NCBI RefSeq assembly: GCF_014836905.1
Contig: NZ_JACSPZ010000001.1
Coordinates: 124,001-188,000, forward strand
Origin: Solibacillus faecavium
GTDB taxonomy: Bacteria > Bacillota > Bacilli > Bacillales_A > Planococcaceae
Reading direction: 5' to 3'
DNA: 64,000 nt
The notes under the pieces are model-generated. The model had not been told where the DNA came from. It did not search any database and saw only the letters and a list, made by a program, of their open reading frames with translations. Below are positions 17,458-26,825 of the stretch, piece after piece; positions within the stretch are counted from its first letter, which is position 1; each line of letters begins with the position of its first letter. Made by a program: the position numbers and the translations under genes.

Positions 17458-19203
17458 TCATTTTAAGCGCTCGGGTGGTAAAAGGTTCTCCCCTTCTGAT
17501 ACAATTTGACATTCCTTAAACGCCAAATGCTTGCAACCAATACATTTTTTCAAGTTAATATAATCGAAAGCTGCCGTAATTGCTTCACCTGTAGTCTGAT
17601 AAAAATTTTGTTCTCCTATTAAGTCGTATAGTCCATTACGCCTCAACATTTCCTCTAAACTTGGCTGGACCCCCGTCACGATGACCTCACCGCCATTTGA
17701 CTTGAAATTTTTCACGATACTGCGGAAATATTCTTCCCCTGTTGAATCAATATAAGGAACTTTCCCTAAACGCATAATAAATACTTCCGGTCGGTAATGG
17801 ATGGTATTTAAAATCGATTGTTCAAAAGTTTGTGCAGCACCGAAAAACAGGGGACCTTCTATTGTATATACACTTATTTGCGGACAATCATGCAAATCCG
17901 ACACCATCTGCGGTTGCAGTTTTCCTCCATCATCATCCAAATTCGGCAATACTTTTGAGACGACGAGCATTTCACTCATTCTTTTTGCAAAAAGTACCAC
18001 CGCCAGAACAAGACCAACCTCAACTGCTAATGTTAAACTTGTAAACACTGTTAATAAAAATGTAATGACAAGTACGAGTGAATCCCCGGATTTCAACTTT
18101 AAAATATGTGAAAAATGGTGTCGTTCACTCATATTCCAAGCAACAATCATTAGTACCGGCGCTAAGCTTGCGAGCGGAATATGTACAGCGAACGGAGCTA
18201 GGATCAGCAAGGTCAAAAGGACAAAAATACCGTGGATGATCCCTGACATCGGCGAAGTTGCCCCTGATTTAATATTTGTAGCTGTTCGTGCAATAGCTCC
18301 TGTAGCTGGTATTCCTCCAAAAAATGGCGTAACAATATTAGCTATCCCCTGCCCTATAAGCTCCCGATTACTATGGTGCTTGCTATTAGTCATACCATCT
18401 GCAACAACAGCAGACAATAAGGATTCTATTCCGCCAAGCATCGCTATAACAAAGGCTGGACCTATTAACATGTAAATCCGTTCAAACGTTATTTCTGGAA
18501 TTTGAAAGTGCGGTAATGTATTCGGAATGGCACCATAGGTCGAGCCGATTGTTGTTACTTGACCTTGGAAAAAAAGCATTGCAACAAGAGATGAAATTAT
18601 AATGCCTACGAGTGCTCCTGGAATTTTAGGTAAAAACTTCGGAGTAATAATAATTAAAAGTAAACTGATGATTGCAATGAGTACACTATAGAAATTAACT
18701 GTTCCAATATTCGAGGCAACCTCCATAATATTCATATGAAATTTCTCATGCTGTTCCATATTGGATAGACCTAAAAAATTCCCGATTTGTCCGGCAAAAA
18801 TAATGATGGCAATTCCTGCTGTAAACCCAACAGTAACAGGTCTAGGGATATATTTAATAAGCGTCCCTAGCTTGAAAATCCCCATTAATAAAAGCATGAC
18901 ACCTGCCATTAACCCTGCAATGAGCAGATTTTCATATCCGTAGACTAATACGATTCCAAGTAAAATCGGAACGAATGCACCCGTTGGACCGCCAATTTGA
19001 AATTTCGAACCACCAAATATCGATATTAAAATCCCTGCAATAATAGCCGTGTAAATTCCATACTCCGGTTTAACACCGGATGCTATTGCAAAAGACATAG
19101 CCAAAGGAACCGCAATAATCCCCACGATTATTCCTGACAATAAATCCTTTTTAAAATGGGCGAATGAATAGCCTTCAAATCGACCTGACCATTTAACTTG
19201 CAT
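17458..19203 (-). CDS. SulP-family anion transporter with STAS domain and Cys-rich tail
   Basis: Inner-membrane SLC26/SulP transporter. About 10-14 hydrophobic segments (residues about 15-400) include the signature GPTGAFVPI and GGIPATGAIARTATNIKSGATSP. A cytoplasmic STAS domain follows (YTIEGPLFFGAAQTFEQ, VPYIDSTGEEYF). The substrate may be sulfate or bicarbonate; the sequence does not decide. After the STAS domain a short tail carries C554, C557, H559 and C565 (CIGCKHLAFKEC), a CCHC arrangement that could bind a metal. The gene is monocistronic, with a terminator downstream, and is inserted where B. subtilis has dacF and pupG. Confidence 0.88.
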   Translation of the reverse strand: MQVKWSGRFEGYSFAHFKKDLLSGIIVGIIAVPLAMSFAIASGVKPEYGIYTAIIAGILISIFGGSKFQIGGPTGAFVPILLGIVLVYGYENLLIAGLMAGVMLLLMGIFKLGTLIKYIPRPVTVGFTAGIAIIIFAGQIGNFLGLSNMEQHEKFHMNIMEVASNIGTVNFYSVLIAIISLLLIIITPKFLPKIPGALVGIIISSLVAMLFFQGQVTTIGSTYGAIPNTLPHFQIPEITFERIYMLIGPAFVIAMLGGIESLLSAVVADGMTNSKHHSNRELIGQGIANIVTPFFGGIPATGAIARTATNIKSGATSPMSGIIHGIFVLLTLLILAPFAVHIPLASLAPVLMIVAWNMSERHHFSHILKLKSGDSLVLVITFLLTVFTSLTLAVEVGLVLAVVLFAKRMSEMLVVSKVLPNLDDDGGKLQPQMVSDLHDCPQISVYTIEGPLFFGAAQTFEQSILNTIHYRPEVFIMRLGKVPYIDSTGEEYFRSIVKNFKSNGGEVIVTGVQPSLEEMLRRNGLYDLIGEQNFYQTTGEAITAAFDYINLKKCIGCKHLAFKECQIVSEGENLLPPERLK

Positions 19204-19680
19204 ACAATCCCTTCTTCACTATTTATTCATTATTATAGCTATTATCGTACATAGTACAGTAATTTAATTCATATTTTACCATATTTATGTTTCTACACTA
19301 TAAGTTAGGGATGACAAAATTGAAAAATAAGATAACGAAAAAAATTGGAGCAACCTATTTTCCGCACACGCTTAATCGCCAAGAAATTTGCCATTATATT
19401 TCGCACATCTCTTTTCGCTGAAGTAAGTTTTGGCCGCTCACCGCCGCCTCGCAATAGCGCAAGCGGCTTGATTAGATGTTCTTTACTTCACTATATAACG
19501 AGGGCGAAAATTTGAGATTGGTGGGCCTCGCAAACGGCAATAAAGGCAGTGATAAAGACGCGTATCACGTGGCATTAGCGCTGTCTTGCCGTAGCCCACC
19601 AATCAATCAAGTTAAACTTTATTAGAAAAACAACACCATACTATAGTGAGGAGCCATATTTATGTATTTTTATAAACATA
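19204..19680. other. Structured, apparently non-coding intergenic region
   Basis: No convincing gene is found between the SulP start and pdp. Two stable structures lie in tandem. The first has TGAAGTAA (19419-19426) paired with TTACTTCA (19483-19490), enclosing GCCGC/GCGGC (19443-19447 with 19463-19467). The second has an 11-bp outer stem (19516-19526 with 19594-19604), a 7-bp stem (19534-19540 with 19586-19592) and a 6-bp stem (19549-19554 with 19563-19568). Its GC content is above the surroundings. It may be an RNA element or an interspersed repeat. Confidence 0.6.
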
Positions 19681-19728
19681 AAAAAAAGCCTTTTACCACC
19701 CTCTCGGACAATAAAAAGCTTTTCCTAT
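19681..19728 (-). terminator. Terminator of the deoB-pdp operon
   Basis: The minus strand reads GAAAAGCTTTTTA, a 16-nt loop, TAAAAGGCTTTTTTT just after the pdp stop. The stem has one or two wobble or mismatch positions and ends in a long T-tract. Confidence 0.75.
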
Positions 19729-19729
19729 A

Positions 19730-21034
19730 TTATTGAGTTATAATCGCTTCAATTAACTTTGGTGCTTCTACTTTCTCAGCGGAAATGAATACATGCGCAT
19801 AGATTTTTTCCATTACATGTTCAATATTTTCGCTATTAGCATGAATCGTCATTAATGATTCACCTTGTGCAACTTGATCCCCTACTTTTTTATGCAAGAC
19901 AAGTCCAACGGCTAAATCGATTTCAGACTCTTTCGTAGCACGTCCCGCACCAAGTAACATCGCTGCAGTACCAATATCATCGGCTTCGATTTTTGAAATA
20001 TAACCCGATTGTTTCGCAGGAACGTCAAATTGATATTTCGCCTGAGGTAAACGTGATGGATCATCCACTACCGAAGCATCGCCACCTTGAGCAGCGATAA
20101 ACTTTTTCAGTACTTCTAGTGCCGCACCATTTGCTACAACTTCCTCCAACATTTTTCGCGCTTCCTCGATTGTTTCAGCTTTACCGCCTAAAACAACCAT
20201 TTGTGAACCTAATGTGTAGCATAGTTCATTTAAATCTGCTGGACCATGACCTTTTAATGTATCAATCGCTTCTTGAACTTCCAGCGCATTACCGATTGCA
20301 TAACCTAAAGGTTGGCTCATATCAGAAATAATTGCCATCGTTTTACGACCGACGTTATTACCGATCTTAACCATAGCTTCTGCCAGTTTGATTGAATCTT
20401 CGACTGTTTTCATAAACGCACCGTCACCTGTTTTTACATCAAGAACGATTGCATCTGCACCCGCTGCAATTTTTTTGGACATAATTGATCCAGCAATTAA
20501 TGGAATGCTCGAAACCGTTCCTGTTACATCACGAAGTGCGTATAGCTTTTTGTCAGCTGGTGTTAAGTTGCCGGATTGACCGATAACAGCCATACCGATT
20601 TCATTTACTTGCTTAGAAAATTCTTCACTTGATAATTCAACATGGAAGCCTTCAATTGCTTCTAGTTTATCAATTGTGCCACCTGTATGCCCTAATCCTC
20701 GTCCGCTCATTTTAGCAACCGGTACACCGACAGCCGCTACCATTGCTGCAAGTGGTAAAGTTGTCGTATCACCTACACCGCCTGTTGAATGCTTGTCTAC
20801 TTTAACACCTTCAATAGTTGAAAGGTCAATTTGATCACCGGATTCCACCATGGCCATCGTAAGGTCCGCTCGCTCACGATCCGTCATATCTTTAAAGTAA
20901 ATCGCCATACATAAAGCACTTGCCTGATAATCAGGAATCGTACCATCTGTATAACCTTCAACGAAAAAGCGGATTTCCTCTGTCGTCAATTCTTCACCAT
21001 TACGCTTTTTTTCAATAATATCTACCATTCTCAT
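19730..21034 (-). CDS. pdp: Pyrimidine-nucleoside phosphorylase Pdp
   Basis: Enzyme that splits uridine, thymidine and deoxyuridine with phosphate to the base and (deoxy)ribose 1-phosphate. The family signature [18 protein letters not shown] is present, with phosphate-binding [13 protein letters not shown] and the substrate region [19 protein letters not shown]. The length of 434 is standard. It lies 14 nt after deoB, which converts the pentose 1-phosphate it produces, so the pair forms a nucleoside-catabolism unit. B. subtilis has pupG in this position. Confidence 0.95.
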   Translation of the reverse strand: MRMVDIIEKKRNGEELTTEEIRFFVEGYTDGTIPDYQASALCMAIYFKDMTDRERADLTMAMVESGDQIDLSTIEGVKVDKHSTGGVGDTTTLPLAAMVAAVGVPVAKMSGRGLGHTGGTIDKLEAIEGFHVELSSEEFSKQVNEIGMAVIGQSGNLTPADKKLYALRDVTGTVSSIPLIAGSIMSKKIAAGADAIVLDVKTGDGAFMKTVEDSIKLAEAMVKIGNNVGRKTMAIISDMSQPLGYAIGNALEVQEAIDTLKGHGPADLNELCYTLGSQMVVLGGKAETIEEARKMLEEVVANGAALEVLKKFIAAQGGDASVVDDPSRLPQAKYQFDVPAKQSGYISKIEADDIGTAAMLLGAGRATKESEIDLAVGLVLHKKVGDQVAQGESLMTIHANSENIEHVMEKIYAHVFISAEKVEAPKLIEAIITQ

Positions 21035-21048
21035 GATGAGTGTCCCCC

Positions 21049-22227
21049 TTATTTAAGCTCTTTTAAAAAGCTTTTACCGAACTGTGGTGCTGCAACCTTA
21101 AAGTTATCAGCAATTGTTGCTGCAATATCTGCAAATGTTTCGCGTAATGGCAGCTGTGTTCCACCATTAAAGCGAGGAGAATAAACAATTAATGGCACAA
21201 ATTCACGTGTATGGTCTGTACCCGGGAATGTTGGATCGTTTCCGTGATCAGCCGTAATGATTAATAAATCATCGTCTGATAACGCATCCAAAACTTCTGG
21301 TAATCGACGATCGAATTCCTCTAATGCTTCACCGTAACCTAATGGATCACGACGATGTCCAAAGTTCGCATCAAAATCAACAAGGTTCAGGAAACTCATT
21401 CCTTGGAAGTCACGACGAACAACTTCAGCCATTTTATCCATACCATCACTGTTGTCTTTTGTACGAATTGATTCAGTAACTCCATCACCATTAAATATAT
21501 CCGAAATTTTACCAATTGCAATTACTTCTAGATTTGAGTCTTTCATTTCTGCCATCGTTGTACGCCCAAATGGTGTTAATGCATAGTCATGACGATTGGC
21601 CGTGCGCTTAAAGTTGCCCGGCACACCGACGAACGGACGTGCAATAACGCGACCAACTAAAAATTCCGGATTTAAAGTTAACTCCCGTGCAATTTCACAA
21701 ATTTTATATAGTTCATCCAAAGGAATAATATCTTCATGTGCTGCAATCTGTAAAACAGGGTCAGCAGATGTATAGACGATTATTGCTCCAGTTTCCATAT
21801 GTTCCTTACCGTAATCATCAATGACAGCGGTTCCACTATACGGCATGTTGCATAACACTCTGCGCCCTGTTGCCGCTTCTAATTGAGTAATCAGTTGTTG
21901 TGGAAAGCCTTCCGGGTAAACTTTGAATGGTGTATCAATGTTAAGTCCCATTATTTCCCAATGACCTGTCATCGTATCTTTGCCTACAGACGCTTCTTGC
22001 ATCATGCCAAAATAAGCTGTAGGTGTTTCAACTTTCTCAATACCTTTAAGTTCACGGATATTGGCCAAGCCCATTTTTTCCATATTCGGCATGTTTAAGC
22101 CATTCATTTTTTCTGCTATATGACCTAATGTGTTTGAGCCAGCATCGCCAAAATTATGGGCGTCCGGTGCTTCACCAATTCCTACAGAATCCATTACGAT
22201 TACATGTATTTTTTTAAACGGTTGCAT
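21049..22227 (-). CDS. deoB: Phosphopentomutase DeoB
   Basis: Alkaline-phosphatase-superfamily mutase that interconverts (deoxy)ribose 1- and 5-phosphate. Metal-binding segments [34 protein letters not shown] and [12 protein letters not shown], and the phospho-threonine region [10 protein letters not shown], are all visible. The length is 392 residues. It is the first gene of the deoB-pdp unit; the xerD-deoB order follows B. subtilis (ripX-drm). Confidence 0.96.
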   Translation of the reverse strand: MQPFKKIHVIVMDSVGIGEAPDAHNFGDAGSNTLGHIAEKMNGLNMPNMEKMGLANIRELKGIEKVETPTAYFGMMQEASVGKDTMTGHWEIMGLNIDTPFKVYPEGFPQQLITQLEAATGRRVLCNMPYSGTAVIDDYGKEHMETGAIIVYTSADPVLQIAAHEDIIPLDELYKICEIARELTLNPEFLVGRVIARPFVGVPGNFKRTANRHDYALTPFGRTTMAEMKDSNLEVIAIGKISDIFNGDGVTESIRTKDNSDGMDKMAEVVRRDFQGMSFLNLVDFDANFGHRRDPLGYGEALEEFDRRLPEVLDALSDDDLLIITADHGNDPTFPGTDHTREFVPLIVYSPRFNGGTQLPLRETFADIAATIADNFKVAAPQFGKSFLKELK

Positions 22228-22316
22228 AATGCTTTCACTCCTATTCTTCCTTTTTATTTTACATAAAAAGCCTAAACAAATAAAGGTCAGACATCCGATT
22301 TCGGTAGAATTTATTT

Positions 22317-23219
22317 TTAGGCCCGTGGATGGAATTGTTTATAGACTTCAGACAAACGAGTTTTGCTTACATGTGTATAAATTTGTGTTGTAGAAATGTC
22401 TGCATGACCTAACAGCTCTTGTACAGCCCGTAAATCTGCCCCATTTTCAATTAAATGTGTGGCAAATGAATGTCTTAATACATGGGGTGTTATTTCTTTT
22501 GAAATATTTGCAGTTTCCGCATGTTCTTTAATAATTTTCCAACAGCCTTGTCGAGTAAATCTTTTCCCTCTTTGGGTGATGAAAAACGCATCATTTTTCG
22601 GTGCATTTCCTAATAGCTGTGGTCTTGCTTCTTCTAAATATGTGTTGCATGCTTCCAGTGCTCCGCGACCAAGTGGAATGATACGTTCCTTCCCACCTTT
22701 ACCAAATACACGGACAAAGCCCATTGTAATGTGAATATCCTCTAAATTTAATTCAATGAGCTCACTTATACGCATTCCAGAGCCATACATAATCTCTAAT
22801 ATCGCTATATCCCGTATCCCCTGTGGTTTTTCTATAGAAGGTGCGGCTATAAGCATATCAATCTCTTCTACCGATAACACCTTTGGTAATGATTGTTCTT
22901 TTTTTGGCATTTCCAAATGTACAGTAGGGTCTTGATCCGTTACTTTTTCTCGCAGTAAAAATTGGTGAAAAGACCGAATTGAGGAAATTTGCCTCGAAAT
23001 CGTTTTCGTAGACTTTCCTGTCGTCCGTAAACTATCCAAGTAAAGTAATATATGTTCACGTACAACTTCTTGAAATGCATTAATTTGCTGATCATAATGG
23101 ATATGACGAGCGTATGCGATTAAATCCCGTTTATAAGACTGCAAAGTATTATCGGAAAGCTGCCGTTCAACCTTGATAAAATGAAGATAATCTTCTATTG
23201 AATCTTTTAAAGCCTGCAT
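22317..23219 (-). CDS. xerD: Tyrosine recombinase XerD
   Basis: Site-specific recombinase that resolves chromosome dimers at dif with XerC/CodV. The N-terminal SAM-like domain ([20 protein letters not shown]) is followed by the catalytic domain with the R-H-R-H-Y set: Arg in [38 protein letters not shown] with the nucleophilic tyrosine. ATG at 23219 has GAGGGG at 8 nt and gives 300 residues; a longer frame to 23252 lacks a good site. The order xerD-deoB supports XerD over XerC. Confidence 0.94.
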   Translation of the reverse strand: MQALKDSIEDYLHFIKVERQLSDNTLQSYKRDLIAYARHIHYDQQINAFQEVVREHILLYLDSLRTTGKSTKTISRQISSIRSFHQFLLREKVTDQDPTVHLEMPKKEQSLPKVLSVEEIDMLIAAPSIEKPQGIRDIAILEIMYGSGMRISELIELNLEDIHITMGFVRVFGKGGKERIIPLGRGALEACNTYLEEARPQLLGNAPKNDAFFITQRGKRFTRQGCWKIIKEHAETANISKEITPHVLRHSFATHLIENGADLRAVQELLGHADISTTQIYTHVSKTRLSEVYKQFHPRA

Positions 23220-23397
23220 AAAAATCGCCCCTCTTGCTTTATATACACCCATTTTACCATTTTACTTCGGCAGTCGATATATATTGCTCGCCTATCGTTT
23301 TACTAATATTTGTTTTTTTGCTGATATATGGAATATGTTTACAAAATGTGTTTTCTGCGTTATTCTTGAAAGTAAAACGTTGTGAATGAGGTGATAA

Positions 23398-23799
23398 CTT
23401 GGGATCGGAAAACTAAAAATTGGTGAGCTTGCCACTGCTACCGGGGTAACAAAACGGACAATTGATTATTATACAAATTTAGGGCTTTTAAAAGTGGAGC
23501 GATCGGCATCCAATTATCGCTACTATGATAAAGAAATGATTAATCGTATCCACTGGATTGAAGAGCAAAAAAAGCAAGGTAAATGTTTGGATGAAATTCA
23601 TCGTTTAATTGTCCCTGCAGAAAATGAACCTGAAGAAATTGATGTTCAGGACATTCGTTTGCAAATGCGCAAGCTCGAACATGATGTAAACGTTTTAATG
23701 GAACATTTAGATGAGAAGGAGCGACAAAAGCTTCGTAAAAAAGTGTCACCTGAAAGTGTTGCGCTAATGCAGTCACTTTTATTAATTTTAAATAACTAG
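23398..23799 (+). pseudogene. MerR-family regulator lacking an in-frame start codon
   Basis: The frame encodes a clear MerR N-terminal helix-turn-helix (KIGELATATGVTKRTIDYYT, then LGLLKVERSASNYRYYD) and a coiled-coil C-terminal part ending at 23799. Upstream of 23398 there is an in-frame TAA, and no ATG, GTG or TTG occurs before GTG 23494, which would remove most of the DNA-binding domain. A TTG at 23399, 5 nt after GAGGTG, is the natural start but is in another frame and stops after five codons. One missing base between 23400 and 23412 would restore the gene. It may be a mutation, an assembly error or unusual initiation. Confidence 0.65.
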
Positions 23800-23807
23800 G
23801 AGGTGAA

Positions 23808-23830
23808 CGTTCTACTTCGTGAGTAGAACG
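23808..23830 (+). promoter_or_regulatory. Hairpin between ribosome binding site and TTG start
   Basis: AGGAGGTG ends at 23805 and the TTG start is at 23836, a 30-nt gap. An 8-bp perfect stem (CGTTCTAC 23808-23815 with GTAGAACG 23823-23830) fills it. With the hairpin folded, the effective spacing is about 7 nt, the optimum. It has no T-tract and so is not a normal terminator. Confidence 0.7.
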
Positions 23831-23835
23831 CTCGT

Positions 23836-25158
23836 TTGACCACAATCATTAACTTAATAATTTTCTCGGTTTTAATCGCTTTAACCGCCTTTTTCGTAGC
23901 AACGGAATTCGCTATCGTAAAAGTACGCCAATCTCGTATTGATCAGCTAGTCGCTGAAGGGAAATCTGGTTCACTCACAGCTAAAAATGTAACAACACAT
24001 TTAGATGAATATTTATCTGCCTGCCAGCTCGGAATCACCGTAACAGCATTAGGAATCGGTATGGTTGGTGAATCTACTTTTGAGTTTATATTACACCCGC
24101 TATTCGAATCTATTGGAATTGGTACAGATTATATTCACTGGTTTACATTGGGCGGAGCTTTCTTTTTGGCAACGTTTTTCCACGTTGTAGTTGGTGAATT
24201 GGCACCTAAAACAATTGCCATCCAAAAAGCGGAGGCTGTCACTTTAGCATTTGCGAGACCTATTCAATTTTTCTATAAACTAATGTTCCCTTTAATTTGG
24301 CTATTGAATGGTTCTGCACGTTTATTATTGAAACTATTCGGAATGCAGCCAGCGAGTGAGCATGAATTATCACATACGGAAGAAGAATTACGCTTACTTT
24401 TATCGGAAAGTTATAAATCAGGCGAGATTAACATGAATGAATTGAAATATGTAAACAATGTATTTGAATTCGATGATAAAATTGCTCGTGAAATTATGGT
24501 TCCGCGAACGGATATTATTGGATTTGATATATCCGCTACGTTTGAGGAAGTTTTAACTCAAGTATCTGAAGAACGCTATACGCGCTACCCAGTCTATGAG
24601 GGCGACCGTGATAATATATTAGGTTTTTTAAATATTAAAGACTTTTTAACATTAGGTATGAATAACCGAATCAATCCCGCTACATTTAAGCTAGAGGACT
24701 TCATAAATCCCGTTATCCATATGATTGAGACAACACCTATTCAAAGTTTATTGCAAATTATGCAAAAGAAACGTATCCATATCGCAATATTATTGGATGA
24801 ATACGGTGGAACGAGTGGGATGATTACTGTAGAAGATATTTTGGAAGAGTTGGTCGGAGAAATTCGCGATGAATTTGATGACGATGAAATTCCGGATATT
24901 CGCAAAATTGCCGAAAACCATTATTTAGTCTATTCAAAAGTATTGCTCGATGACGTATCGAAGCTACTATTTCTGGATATTGAAAGCCCTAACGTCGATA
25001 CGATCGGTGGTTGGTACTTTACGAATATGCCAGATTTAAATATCGAGGATTCGTTCATTTATGAAAATTATTTATTTAAAATCCAGGAAATTGATGGTCA
25101 TCAAATTCAATTTTTGGAAATTAAAAAGATAGACGATTTAGTAGACCCGGTGATGTAA
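23836..25158 (+). CDS. CNNM/CorC-type membrane protein (hemolysin family)
   Basis: Member of the CNNM/CorC family linked to magnesium or other divalent-cation export. An N-terminal transmembrane domain (residues about 1-140, opening LIIFSVLIALTAFFVATEFA) is followed by two CBS domains (REIMVPRTDIIGFD; HIAILLDEYGGTSGMITVED) and a C-terminal CorC_HlyC domain. The length of 440 is typical. The TTG start at 23836 is set by homology of the N-terminus; the ribosome binding site is 30 nt away across a hairpin. The MerR-like gene ends inside this ribosome binding site, so the two form a unit. Confidence 0.88.
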   Translation: MTTIINLIIFSVLIALTAFFVATEFAIVKVRQSRIDQLVAEGKSGSLTAKNVTTHLDEYLSACQLGITVTALGIGMVGESTFEFILHPLFESIGIGTDYIHWFTLGGAFFLATFFHVVVGELAPKTIAIQKAEAVTLAFARPIQFFYKLMFPLIWLLNGSARLLLKLFGMQPASEHELSHTEEELRLLLSESYKSGEINMNELKYVNNVFEFDDKIAREIMVPRTDIIGFDISATFEEVLTQVSEERYTRYPVYEGDRDNILGFLNIKDFLTLGMNNRINPATFKLEDFINPVIHMIETTPIQSLLQIMQKKRIHIAILLDEYGGTSGMITVEDILEELVGEIRDEFDDDEIPDIRKIAENHYLVYSKVLLDDVSKLLFLDIESPNVDTIGGWYFTNMPDLNIEDSFIYENYLFKIQEIDGHQIQFLEIKKIDDLVDPVM

Positions 25159-25277
25159 TCTATATTACTGCACTACCCTCCTCTCATAGAATAAGAACTT
25201 GGTATTTCCCCAAAGTTTCAATTAACTAATCTTAGGGAATCATATAAGTATTCTAAGTTAAGGAGTGTGTATATAAA

Positions 25278-25622
25278 ATGGCAGTTTTAAAATCAGTAGA
25301 AAATGGTGTACAGGCTAAATCAGTAATTGAATCATTTATTGCAGAAGGCTATGTGCGTGATCACATTCATGTTTTTGCAAATAGCAATAAGCGTGCAGAG
25401 GATATTGCAGACTTTTTCAATGTAGATGCTAAAGCAACTGCGGAAACAACTGAAAATGATAAAGGGGTTTTAGCAGCGATTAAAAACTTTTTCCAAATGA
25501 CGCCTGATGATCTTCATCATCAATTGGCTAACTTAGGAGTAAGCGAACAAGAGCATGCTACAGCAAAAGATGATTTAGAAGCAGGTAAAATCCTTATTAT
25601 TGCACATCATCCGCGTACTTAA
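25278..25622 (+). CDS. General stress protein, YflT/GSP17M domain
   Basis: A 114-residue soluble protein with the alpha/beta pattern of the heat-induced stress protein YflT family (AVLKSVENGVQAKSVIESFIAEGY near the start, DLEAGKILIIAHH near the end). The molecular role is unknown; relatives belong to the sigma-B regulon in Bacillus. It has its own upstream region with AAGGAGTGTG as ribosome binding site and a strong terminator downstream, so it appears monocistronic. A sigma-B promoter was not confidently identified. Confidence 0.75.
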   Translation: MAVLKSVENGVQAKSVIESFIAEGYVRDHIHVFANSNKRAEDIADFFNVDAKATAETTENDKGVLAAIKNFFQMTPDDLHHQLANLGVSEQEHATAKDDLEAGKILIIAHHPRT

Positions 25623-25633
25623 TTGAAATAGCT

Positions 25634-25666
25634 GAGACGATTAGGGAAACCTAATCGTCTCTTTTA
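25634..25666 (+). terminator. Terminator of the YflT-like gene
   Basis: A perfect 12-bp stem, GAGACGATTAGG and CCTAATCGTCTC, closes a GAAA tetraloop and is followed by TTTTAAA. Confidence 0.9.
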
Positions 25667-25680
25667 AACTATATGTGCGT

Positions 25681-25718
25681 AAAAAAAAGAACAGCCAATT
25701 ACGCTGTTCTTTTTTCTT
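25681..25718 (-). terminator. Terminator of fur
   Basis: AAAAAAGAACAGC and GCTGTTCTTTTTT enclose a 7-nt loop. The stem is flanked by A- and T-tracts, so it can work in both directions, and it lies just beyond the fur stop codon. Confidence 0.85.
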
Positions 25719-25727
25719 GATTATAGA

Positions 25728-26192
25728 TTATGCATTGCTGTCTCCAGAGTTATCATGATCATGACAACGCCAGCAGATGCCATGGAATGTTAGGCGGTGA
25801 TCTTTAATTATAAAGTTCCAGCGTTTCTCCACAATTTCTTCTACATCTTCCAATAAATCTTCTTGAATTTCATCTACTGCGCCACACTCGATACAAACTA
25901 AATGATGGTGGAAATGCTTTGCGCCCTCTTGACGTAAATCATAGCGGGACACCCCGTCACCAAAATTAATTTTATCGACAATTTTCAGCTCTGTTAGAAG
26001 CTCAAGTGTACGATATACAGTAGCCAGTCCAATCTCAGGTGCTTTATCTTTTACTAATAAGTAAACATCCTCGGCACTTAAATGATCTTCCTCATGCTCA
26101 AGTAATACCGCTACTGTTGCTTCTCGCTGTGGCGTCAGCTTATAGCTCGCACTATGCAGTTGCTTTTTAATTCTATCAATACGGCTCTCCAT
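25728..26192 (-). CDS. fur: Ferric uptake regulator Fur
   Basis: Metal-dependent repressor of iron uptake genes. The N-terminal winged helix (YKLTPQREATVAVLLEHEEDHLSAEDVY, then EIGLATVYRTLELLTE) is followed by the dimerisation domain with the histidine-rich metal site KHFHHHLVCIECGAVDEI and a second CXXC-like pair near the C-terminus (CWRC). The length of 154 fits. Position between xerD and nudF matches B. subtilis fur, which distinguishes it from the second family member at 48.8 kb. Confidence 0.92.
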   Translation of the reverse strand: MESRIDRIKKQLHSASYKLTPQREATVAVLLEHEEDHLSAEDVYLLVKDKAPEIGLATVYRTLELLTELKIVDKINFGDGVSRYDLRQEGAKHFHHHLVCIECGAVDEIQEDLLEDVEEIVEKRWNFIIKDHRLTFHGICWRCHDHDNSGDSNA

Positions 26193-26256
26193 ATGTGACG
26201 CCCTCCTAAACTCTTTTCATTATACCAAATGAGTAAATCTCATTACAAGACAATGA

Positions 26257-26766
26257 TTATTTAAATAAATAAGTAATTGCTATATTTTCAAGTCCAAAAA
26301 ACACTACCATTACTATTAAAAGGAATATTACTTTTTTCCAAGGCATTACACTTTTCAAAGTTCGTCTACCACTGTTGTTATTTGTGATTTGATAGAGAGC
26401 GATCAATAGTACACAATAGATCAACTGGAACGGGAACCACCAAAAGGCATACAATTTTATAGATTGATGCTGCACAAGTAAATAAACAGAACTAAACCCT
26501 AGGAAAGTAACTTTTATTGAAATAAAAACTAGGGCCATTCGTGGTAAATATTTATGTGTCGAAAAGAATAATACAATAATTAAAGAAACTAGGAAAGGAA
26601 CAACACTCCAAAGCAGTTCCGGTTTTTCCAGATCTAGTAGTCTTCGATCACTATATTTAATAATTTGCTGTACTTGCTCAATTTGAAATAATTGATAACA
26701 TACTACACCACAAATAAAACATATGACTATCATAGATGTATATTGAATATATAAATATTTACGCAT
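26257..26766 (-). CDS. Five-helix membrane protein in the spoIIM position
   Basis: A 169-residue hydrophobic protein starting at ATG 26766 behind AAGGAGG; a longer frame has no support. Five membrane helices are predicted (about residues 9-28, 51-70, 74-98, 106-126, 145-167). In B. subtilis spoIIM lies between nudF and fur. Topology, a FPFQLIY segment where SpoIIM has a LPQN motif, and a glutamate in the last helix (GLENIAITYLFK) hint at a much shortened, divergent SpoIIM, but overall similarity by eye is weak. SpoIIM is part of the engulfment hydrolase complex. The assignment rests mainly on synteny. Confidence 0.5.
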   Translation of the reverse strand: MRKYLYIQYTSMIVICFICGVVCYQLFQIEQVQQIIKYSDRRLLDLEKPELLWSVVPFLVSLIIVLFFSTHKYLPRMALVFISIKVTFLGFSSVYLLVQHQSIKLYAFWWFPFQLIYCVLLIALYQITNNNSGRRTLKSVMPWKKVIFLLIVMVVFFGLENIAITYLFK

Positions 26767-26825
26767 TTGGACGCCTCCTTGTCCATACAACTTATGCACA
26801 TAAATTGTCCTTATGCGTAAACATT

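Noticed and set aside
17801-18475. 224-codon frame on the plus strand
   Set aside because: Antisense to the clearly conserved SulP gene; no ribosome binding site and no protein-like motif.
23399-23416. Programmed -1 frameshift at GGAAAAC before the early TAA
   Set aside because: The sequence does not fit the usual slippery heptamer (re-pairing of GAA to GGA fails), so a simple indel or sequence error is more likely.
23494-23799. GTG 23494 as true start of the MerR-type gene
   Set aside because: It would delete most of the helix-turn-helix although that segment is well conserved in the same frame; no ribosome binding site precedes it.
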